A DNA stretch of 11,236 nt from JAFAXD01 sp035472475. GTDB taxonomy: Bacteria > Pseudomonadota > Alphaproteobacteria > Rhizobiales > Xanthobacteraceae. The notes beneath the pieces are model-generated. The model worked only from the letters and a program-made list of their open reading frames with translations, was not told the DNA's origin and searched no databases. A program made the translations under genes and the position numbers. This document shows, one piece after another, positions 6,627-11,236 of the stretch. How positions within the stretch are numbered: position 1 is the stretch's first letter; each line of letters starts with the position of its first letter. The stretch covers positions 1-11,236 of the forward strand of contig DATIPA010000194.1 in the NCBI GenBank assembly GCA_035472475.1. The letters run 5' to 3'.

Positions 6627-7562
6627 CTATTTCTGGGCCGGGGCGTATTTGCCGGTGAGCTGGGGCGTGATCGTCGGGAGTTTCTGGCGGTGCCGCTCAA
6701 GCCGCGTGTCGCGCGCCCAGGTGCGCTTGAGATCGTCGCGGACTGCGAACTTCAACCGGCCGAGGCCAGCGGTTTCAAGCTCGATCGTGTCGCCGTCCAT
6801 GAACGGGTTGAGCCCGCCATGGTTGGTTCCGGTCGCGATGATATCGCCCGGATCGAGATGATGGATGGACGAGACCCACTCGATGCAGCGCGGGATCTTA
6901 TTGGCCATGTCGGCGGTGGTGAAATCCTGTTTCAGCGTGCCGTTGACCCACAGTTTGACCTGAAGCTTGTGCGGGTCGCTGATCTCGTCCGCCGTCACCA
7001 CGTAGGGACCGATCGGCGCAAAGGTTTCGCGCGATTTCGTCTGATAGAACGTGTTGCCGGGTGGCGGCAGTTCGCGCGCCGAACCGTCGATGAAGTTGAT
7101 ATAGCCGAACACGTAGCTCATGGCGTCGGCCGCGCGCACGTTCGTCGCGCGCTTGCCGATGACGACGCCAAGCTCGGCCTCACCTTCGAAGATCGTCGCC
7201 GGCGCGTCGGGCAGGATCATGGTGTCGCCGGGTCCGATCACGGCATTCGAGGTCTTCTGAAACCCGTTGATCGGCGGCGGGGTCGGGAACATTTCCTCGA
7301 CGTAGTTGACCGCCATGCAATCGATATTGCCGGGCCGCGGGATCGGGGGCCGCAGCCTGACCGACGCCGGCGGAATGGTCTTGCCGTCGGCCACCGCACC
7401 CTCGATGCGCTTCTTGTAATCGGCGAACTTCTCGATCACGGCGTTGATCAGCAACCGCGGATCGCCTTGCGCCGCCTCGCGCACGATCGGCGTGATATCG
7501 ACGATCGCATCAGCGCTTTTGACGACGCCGAGCTTGAAATCATCGAAACAGACGAGCTTCAT
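6627..7562 (-). CDS. Fumarylacetoacetate hydrolase (FAH) family protein
   Basis: A cytoplasmic metal-dependent hydrolase, decarboxylase or isomerase of 311 residues, of the type acting on 2-oxo or enol acids from aromatic or amino-acid breakdown. After an N-terminal cap (1-80) the catalytic domain shows the metal ligands E128-x-E130 in FEGEAELGVVIGK and D159 in YINFIDGSARE. TKSRETFAPIGPYVV (175-189) and the closing LDPGDIIATGTNHGG with DGDTIELETAGLG (236-268) follow. The usual NDVSARD motif is changed to FIDGSARE: the aspartate is kept, but the asparagine before it and the final Asp differ, so a divergent subfamily is likely and substrate is not assigned. The start at MKLVCFDDF is chosen over an ATG 13 codons upstream because AGGA (7571-7574) lies eight bases before it and the family normally begins MKL. 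The gap from chrA upstream is 159 bases, suggesting a separate unit. Confidence 0.88.
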   Translation of the reverse strand: MKLVCFDDFKLGVVKSADAIVDITPIVREAAQGDPRLLINAVIEKFADYKKRIEGAVADGKTIPPASVRLRPPIPRPGNIDCMAVNYVEEMFPTPPPINGFQKTSNAVIGPGDTMILPDAPATIFEGEAELGVVIGKRATNVRAADAMSYVFGYINFIDGSARELPPPGNTFYQTKSRETFAPIGPYVVTADEISDPHKLQVKLWVNGTLKQDFTTADMANKIPRCIEWVSSIHHLDPGDIIATGTNHGGLNPFMDGDTIELETAGLGRLKFAVRDDLKRTWARDTRLERHRQKLPTITPQLTGKYAPAQK

Positions 7563-7721
7563 TGGATGTTTCCTGTCCTTGGTGTTGGGCGCCCGGCGCA
7601 ATCGAGCTAAAGACCATGCTGCGGCGCGGAGAGCGGGGTCCGCACCGTGCAGCTGATCCTACAGGAGCTCGACTGGCGGCCGCAACCGCAGGGCGGAATG
7701 CTGCGACTGCGTAGGCGCGTT

Positions 7722-8900
7722 TTACTTCACCATCACCCACCCGGGCTGCAGCAATGGATACGCGATCAAGCCGACAACCGCGGTTGCAGCGATCAGCAAT
7801 GGGTTGTTGACTTTCCACCGAAACAAGACCGCGAGCGAGACCAGGCCGATAAGCGCGGTGAGCCAATCCCCGATGGCGATGCGGCCGAGCAGCACGCACG
7901 CCCCGAGGATGGTGCCGATCGCAGCCCCGTAGGCGCCTTTCACAAAGCCCTGCACGTTGGGATCGGCGCGATGGCGCGCGAGGATTGGCGCGGCGATCAG
8001 CACCAGGATGAACGACGGCAGAAAGATGCCGATGGTCGAGACGAGCGATCCCCAAAAACCGGCGACTAGATATCCGACAAACGTCGCGGTGATGACGACG
8101 GGCCCGGGGCTGATCATGCCCACCGCAACCGCGATCAGAAATTGACGTTGGTCGAGCCAGCCGTATTGCCGCACCAGCCCCTGTTCCAGGAACGGGACGA
8201 TGACAAGGCCACTGCCGAACGTCAGCGAGCCCGCTTTGAGGAAAAACCACAGCAGCTTGGCGAGCGTCGAGGTTGTGGCGACCGGCGTGACCTGTGCCAA
8301 CACCGGCAGCGCGGCGACCTGCAGCAGCGCCGTCGGCGGCCGCCGGAGGATGCTGCCGTAATAGAGAATCCCGATCGCGCCCGCGCCGATGAACAGCAAC
8401 GCCACTTCCGCCTGCAGGGCGATGGTGACCGCGAAACAGGCGGCCGCGATCAACCATTGCAGCCGGTCCTCCATTCCGAGCTTCGCCAGGCGATAGCAGG
8501 AATGCAGGATCAGCGCGATCACCGCCGGACTGACGCCGTAGAAGATCGCGGTCACCGGCTTGAGATCGCCGAAGTAGACGTAGAGCGCGCCGAGCGCGGC
8601 GACGATCACGAAGTTCGGCAAAATAAACGCCCAGCCCCCGGCCCAGGCGCCCCAAAAGCCCGCGCGCAGATAGGAGACATAGACCCCGACCTGGATCGCG
8701 AGCGGTCCGGGAAGCGACTGGCAGATCGCGATCGCTTCCCGCATCTGTTCTTTCGTTAGCCAGCCGCGCTCGCCGACGAGTTCGCGCTCCATCTGGCCGA
8801 CCAGCGCGACCGGGCCGCCGAAGCCGAGCAAGCCGAGGCGAAGGAAGTACGGCACAACTTCGGCGATGCGGCCGCGCGGGGCCGAGGTGGAGAACGTCAT
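7722..8900 (-). CDS. chrA: Chromate transporter ChrA, two-domain (long-chain CHR) form
   Basis: An inner-membrane efflux protein of 392 residues that exports chromate from the cytoplasm, lowering Cr(VI) toxicity. It has two homologous CHR halves. The first carries FLRLGLLGFGGP (19-30), the QMERELV segment and SLPGPLAIQVGVYVSYLRAG (62-81). The second carries FLKAGSLTFGSG (220-231), VPFLEQGLV and ISPGPVVITATFVGYLVAG (263-281). FILPNF (92-97) and FLPSF (293-297) close the matching segments. The start was moved 29 codons inward: the longer frame would run back into the DUF1259 gene and its extra residues are unlike the family. The DUF1259 stop is 19 bases upstream, so chrA is the third gene of the chromate operon. 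The ribosome site is weak (GGGAG about 12 bases away), consistent with translation partly linked to the upstream gene. Confidence 0.93.
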   Translation of the reverse strand: MTFSTSAPRGRIAEVVPYFLRLGLLGFGGPVALVGQMERELVGERGWLTKEQMREAIAICQSLPGPLAIQVGVYVSYLRAGFWGAWAGGWAFILPNFVIVAALGALYVYFGDLKPVTAIFYGVSPAVIALILHSCYRLAKLGMEDRLQWLIAAACFAVTIALQAEVALLFIGAGAIGILYYGSILRRPPTALLQVAALPVLAQVTPVATTSTLAKLLWFFLKAGSLTFGSGLVIVPFLEQGLVRQYGWLDQRQFLIAVAVGMISPGPVVITATFVGYLVAGFWGSLVSTIGIFLPSFILVLIAAPILARHRADPNVQGFVKGAYGAAIGTILGACVLLGRIAIGDWLTALIGLVSLAVLFRWKVNNPLLIAATAVVGLIAYPLLQPGWVMVK

Positions 8901-8919
8901 GTCCGGTGCGCGCTCCCGA

Positions 8920-9813
8920 TCAGCTTTTGGCCACAGCGGTCTTGTCCAGCGCTGCCCGGATTCCTCTGGCGAGCTTCTGGGCATCATCGTTCGCCCAGAA
9001 ATGGATGAAGAACATTCGTGGTTGTTCGTCGAGCATATGGCTGTGGATCGCCGTCACCTCGATGCCGTTTGCCCTTAGCGTGCGCACCAGCGGATTGACC
9101 TCATCCCCGGTCACCAGGAAGTCGCCGGTGATCGCCGCCTTGCCGCCGCCGGTCGGCTGAAAGTTGATTCCGTTGGCCATGCCGGTCGGACCAGGCGGAA
9201 CCAACGCCGTCCCCATCTCTGTGATCGGGTCGCGGCGCGGCACGCCGAATTGGTAGACGCCACCGTTGGCTTGCCCCTTCACGCCCATGATCGCATCAAG
9301 CGCTGCCGTGTCGAGATCGATCGCCGGCGGCGGGCCGGACGCCGCGGCCGGAGGCCCGAGTGGCGTCTTGCTTTCGGCAAGCCCCGCACGGATCGCCGTC
9401 GCCAGTTTCACGGGATCGCCGTGCGCACCGACATGCATGTAGTAGGTCGGCGGGTTGGCGCGCAGCAGGTGATTATGCACCGCGGTGATGTCGATGCCGT
9501 TTGCCAAGAGCTTCGCCATCACCGGGTTGATTTCGGTATCGAGCAGCACGAGGTCGCCCATCACCATGACCTCGCCGTGCACCGGCTTAAAGGCAACCCA
9601 CCCTCCGAGCGCCAGCGCCGGCTTGATGGCGACGCCGTCGAGCGTCACCTGCAGATCGGACCGCGGAAATCCATAACGATGAACGTCGCCGCCGACGGCA
9701 GCGGTCCGGCCCAGCGCGTCGTCTACGCGCTTCCAATCAACCTCTTGCGCGCTCGCGAGCGAGCTGATCGCGAGCGATGCTACGCACAATGCGATTGCAT
9801 AGAAAGTACGCAT
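8920..9813 (-). CDS. Exported DUF1259 protein with two repeated domains
   Basis: A 297-residue protein with a signal peptide (hydrophobic 5-20, cut after ASA at 22), so it acts outside the cytoplasm. It belongs to the DUF1259 family, related to mycobacterial LppY/LpqO; no biochemical function is established that I know of. The mature protein is an internal duplication. Repeat 1 (about 27-145) has VMGDLVLLDTEINPVMAKLLANGIDITAVHNH and repeat 2 (about 166-289) has ITGDFLVTGDEVNPLVRTLRANGIEVTAIHSH. Each ends with an H-x-H pair (H113/H115, H257/H259) followed by a further His at matching position (H127, H271), which looks like a possible metal site, my inference. It is the middle gene of a leftward operon between the rhodanese-ChrB gene and chrA, which suggests a periplasmic role in chromate or oxyanion handling. 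Of two adjacent ATG codons the second is preferred by spacing from the ribosome site. Confidence 0.88.
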   Translation of the reverse strand: MRTFYAIALCVASLAISSLASAQEVDWKRVDDALGRTAAVGGDVHRYGFPRSDLQVTLDGVAIKPALALGGWVAFKPVHGEVMVMGDLVLLDTEINPVMAKLLANGIDITAVHNHLLRANPPTYYMHVGAHGDPVKLATAIRAGLAESKTPLGPPAAASGPPPAIDLDTAALDAIMGVKGQANGGVYQFGVPRRDPITEMGTALVPPGPTGMANGINFQPTGGGKAAITGDFLVTGDEVNPLVRTLRANGIEVTAIHSHMLDEQPRMFFIHFWANDDAQKLARGIRAALDKTAVAKS

Positions 9814-9819
9814 CATTCA

Positions 9820-9824
9820 CCTCC
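9820..9824 (-). promoter_or_regulatory. Strong ribosome binding site of the DUF1259 gene
   Basis: GGAGG on the reverse strand precedes two consecutive ATG codons. Spacing is three bases to the first (9816) and six to the second (9813), so the second is the better start. Its strength suggests high expression of the exported protein compared with the weakly initiated chrA. Confidence 0.6.
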
Positions 9825-9841
9825 ATGATTTGAGACCGTTG

Positions 9842-10732
9842 CTAGTGCGGCAATTGCGTCGCCGCGCTCTGATCTGTCGCGCCGACGCCGCGAAAGTTCG
9901 TGGGGTCGTTCGCTTCATCGGCAGCGGACTGCGCCGGCTTTACCGACGGCCAGTTATGCCTCTCCTCCTGCAGGCTGCGGCACCAGGTATAAAGTGCGTC
10001 GTACACGACCATGCCGTGCTTCAGCATTTGATGGTCGTCCGTGAAATTTGCCGAGAGACCGAGCGAAATCGCGAACAGGCCACCGCACTGTGGCGTCAGA
10101 TCGTGCCGCGAGGTGTCGGCGCCGCGCACGATCAGCGCCAGGTGCTCAAGCGCCGGATCCGTGATGTCGTAGATCCGCAGGATCGTATCGAACGAGCAGC
10201 GTTCGCCCTCGTGAGCGAATTCGACGCCTTCGATGTCGTAGGGCGTCCCGCCCAACTCTTTCGCGACCGCGACGACGCGGTTCGTCGGCACGTAGACGAA
10301 CTCCGCGTGCGGATCGATGAAGCGCGCGATCAGCCACGGGCACGCGATGCGATCGATCTTAGGCCGCTCGCGCGTCACCCATTGGCCGGGCGTTGTTCCG
10401 ATCTTTCGACGCGTGGGCAGGCTTGCGTCCCGCCAGGCCGCGATGCCGCCCGCAAGCTTGGCTGCATCCAGGCCGGAGGCGCGCAACGCGGCTACCACGT
10501 CCTGGCTGACCTGATGGCCGTGCTCGCAATAAGCGACCACGGAATTACTGGGCGACAGTCCGCTCCGCCATCGGTCAACTTGGTCGGGGGCCCGGTAGAC
10601 CGCGCCGACGATCAGTCGATCCGCGTTGGCAAACGCGGACGGGCTTCGAACGTCGATGACGACCGGCGCCGCGGCGGTACCTAGCCGCGCATAGAGTTCG
10701 TGCGGAGAAATGTCATGCTTTGATCCGTCCAT
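9842..10732 (-). CDS. chrB: Rhodanese-ChrB domain chromate resistance protein
   Basis: A 296-residue cytoplasmic protein joining two domains. Residues about 7-107 form a rhodanese-like sulfurtransferase domain: VVIDVRSPSAF (24-34), the persulfide loop YCEHGHQVS with C69 as active cysteine, and AAKLAGGIAAWR near its end. Residues about 117-255 form the ChrB chromate-resistance domain, beginning WVTRERPKIDRIACPWLIARFIDP (118-141), then EFAHEGERCSFD (171-182), RGADTSRHD and a final helix YDALYTWCR. The same fusion is known next to chrA in many proteobacteria; ChrB domains have been tied to chromate sensing and resistance. The catalytic loop has Q74 where many rhodaneses have Arg. The start is 62 codons inside the longest frame because AGGAG (10740-10744) is seven bases before this ATG and the rhodanese domain begins there; the extra upstream residues are non-domain. 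First gene of the operon, 28 bases before DUF1259. Confidence 0.9.
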   Translation of the reverse strand: MDGSKHDISPHELYARLGTAAAPVVIDVRSPSAFANADRLIVGAVYRAPDQVDRWRSGLSPSNSVVAYCEHGHQVSQDVVAALRASGLDAAKLAGGIAAWRDASLPTRRKIGTTPGQWVTRERPKIDRIACPWLIARFIDPHAEFVYVPTNRVVAVAKELGGTPYDIEGVEFAHEGERCSFDTILRIYDITDPALEHLALIVRGADTSRHDLTPQCGGLFAISLGLSANFTDDHQMLKHGMVVYDALYTWCRSLQEERHNWPSVKPAQSAADEANDPTNFRGVGATDQSAATQLPH

Positions 10733-10739
10733 GCGCAAT

Positions 10740-10744
10740 CTCCT
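10740..10744 (-). promoter_or_regulatory. Ribosome binding site of the rhodanese-ChrB gene
   Basis: AGGAG on the reverse strand, seven bases before the ATG at 10732. It sets the start at MDGSKHDISPHEL and excludes the much longer frame from 10918. Confidence 0.65.
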
Positions 10745-10818
10745 CGAGAAATCGAGTGTTGCGCAGAGCTTGGACGGGCATCGTCTCACGGGGAGTCTGC
10801 CTATCCCCGAACACCGAA

Positions 10819-10847
10819 AATCTAGCCCTCCGACGTGCCGACCGCAA
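10819..10847 (-). promoter_or_regulatory. Possible sigma-70-like promoter of the chromate operon
   Basis: Read leftward, TTGCGG (10842-10847) and TAGATT (10819-10824) are separated by exactly 17 bases, a fair match to a housekeeping promoter. The implied transcript would begin near 10812, giving about 80 bases of leader before the rhodanese-ChrB start. That leader could fold on CGGGGA / TCCCCG (10789-10794 and 10804-10809). Boxes this short can arise by chance. Confidence 0.35.
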
Positions 10848-10963
10848 GCCAACTGTGTCTGCACGATCATACCGAGGCTCGGGACGTCATGTGATAGCGC
10901 TCGGCGCCGAGAATGCACAGCGGGGACAGCACCAGCGCCGTGCCCTATGCGGCAACGGCCTAT

Positions 10964-11000
10964 TTATTTGCGAACACAGAGTATTGATTTTCGCAAATAA
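10964..11000. promoter_or_regulatory. Perfect 11-bp inverted repeat, likely MarR operator
   Basis: TTATTTGCGAA (10964-10974) and its exact reverse complement TTCGCAAATAA (10990-11000) are separated by 15 bases, putting their centres 26 bases apart, which is between two and three helical turns. It ends 45 bases before the ATG of the MarR-family gene. Palindromic AT-rich sites just upstream of the regulator's own gene are the usual arrangement for MarR autorepression, so binding by the adjacent regulator is the simplest reading. Confidence 0.6.
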
Positions 11001-11045
11001 TCATCTGACGCTGGTGATCGCCGGCGCCAAACAGGAATGAGGCCA

Positions 11046-11236
11046 ATGAGGAGGCATCCAACGGACCGCGGCCAGCGCCGGCTCGACCGACGTACGTCCT
11101 ATCGGTTCTCGATCATCGCGCGCCGGCACACACGCTGCCTCGCCGATATGCATGCGTCGCGCTTCGGGCTTTCGACCAACGGGTGGAAGCTGTTGAGCGT
11201 GATCGACTACTTCGGCCCGCTATCGGCAACGGAAGC
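11046..11236 (+). CDS. MarR-family transcriptional regulator, N-terminal part (cut by window end)
   Basis: The frame from the ATG is open to the window edge and gives 63 full codons. After a basic leader (MRRHPTDRGQRRLDRR) it reads YRFSIIARRHTRCLADMHASRFGLSTNGWKLLSVIDYFGPLSATE, shown here in pieces: YRFSIIARRHTRCL is the dimerisation helix, and FGLSTNGWKLLSVI followed by FGPLSATE is the classic MarR entry into the winged helix-turn-helix. AGGA (11033-11036) is nine bases before the ATG. The ligand-sensing and recognition helices lie outside the window, so the effector is unknown; C34 in HTRCL could matter if it is a redox type. It diverges from the chromate operon and follows a perfect inverted repeat, suggesting autoregulation and possibly control of the operon. 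Confidence 0.78.
   Translation, partial: MRRHPTDRGQRRLDRRTSYRFSIIARRHTRCLADMHASRFGLSTNGWKLLSVIDYFGPLSATE

Larger units (their letters stand above)
10733..11045. other. Divergent intergenic control region, chromate operon / MarR gene
   Basis: A 313-base region without a credible gene separates the leftward chromate operon from the rightward MarR-family gene. It holds the possible leftward promoter, a 12-bp palindrome CTCGGCGCCGAG (10900-10911), an AT-rich patch (10961-11003) unlike the surrounding GC-rich DNA, and within that patch a perfect inverted repeat. Open frames crossing it show no family features and lack ribosome sites. Confidence 0.6.

Noticed and set aside
6573..7610. 345-residue rightward open frame opposite the FAH-family gene
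   Set aside because: Despite its length it is a low-complexity Arg/Asp/Val-rich shadow without motifs, while the opposite strand encodes a full FAH domain.
7563..7721. Possible terminator or small gene between chrA and the FAH-family gene
   Set aside because: I found only short GC palindromes such as GCGGCCGC, no stem followed by a T-run, and no frame with a ribosome site and domain.
8142..8759. 205-residue rightward open frame inside chrA
   Set aside because: It is Arg/Gln/Asp-rich, typical of a reverse-strand shadow of a membrane protein in GC-rich DNA. The ChrA reading has clear family motifs.
8901..8987. N-terminal extension of ChrA by 29 residues
   Set aside because: It would overlap the end of the DUF1259 gene and is hydrophilic and unlike ChrA proteins, which begin shortly before the first CHR motif.
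10733..10918. N-terminal extension of the rhodanese-ChrB protein by 62 residues
   Set aside because: The extension has no domain, is Arg/Cys-rich as expected for out-of-gene GC-rich DNA, and covers the likely promoter. The ribosome site supports 10732.

Overview
The DNA is GC-rich with strong purine-rich ribosome binding sites. Its gene content (CoxL-like molybdoenzyme subunit, NrtS, NCS2 purine permease, FAH-family hydrolase, chromate genes, MarR regulator) and a degenerate TTAGAGC / ACCGGTT intergenic repeat suggest an alphaproteobacterium of the Hyphomicrobiales, in the Bradyrhizobium / Rhodopseudomonas / Xanthobacteraceae range. This placement comes from gene style and memory of such genomes, not from a search. 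I see no rRNA, tRNA, CRISPR array, insertion sequence or phage gene.

Left part (1-4253). A large molybdopterin-binding subunit of the xanthine dehydrogenase / aldehyde oxidase family runs rightward. It converges on a tiny two-helix nitrate/nitrite transporter of the NrtS type. Diverging from nrtS is a rightward NCS2 xanthine/urate-type permease. A purine or other N-heterocycle transporter close to a hydroxylase subunit suggests uptake and oxidation of N-heterocycles, but the electron-transfer subunits are not in the window.

Middle part (4175-7562), all leftward. An FAH-family hydrolase or isomerase is followed after 27 nt by an exported protein with both catalytic motifs, the flap tyrosine and the spacing of a pepsin-like (A1) aspartic protease. 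Next come a small exported protein of unknown function, an imperfect tandem intergenic repeat, and an exported SnoaL/DUF4440-like protein. The tail of that last gene overlaps the end of the NCS2 permease gene on the opposite strand.

Right part (7722-11236). A compact leftward three-gene operon encodes a rhodanese-ChrB fusion protein, a secreted double-domain DUF1259 protein and the chromate transporter ChrA, with gaps of 28 and 19 nt. Diverging from it, and cut by the window edge, is the start of a MarR-family regulator. Its upstream region carries a perfect 11-bp inverted repeat that is a good operator candidate. The items most worth following are the bacterial pepsin homologue and the DUF1259 protein inside the chromate operon with its possible MarR control.
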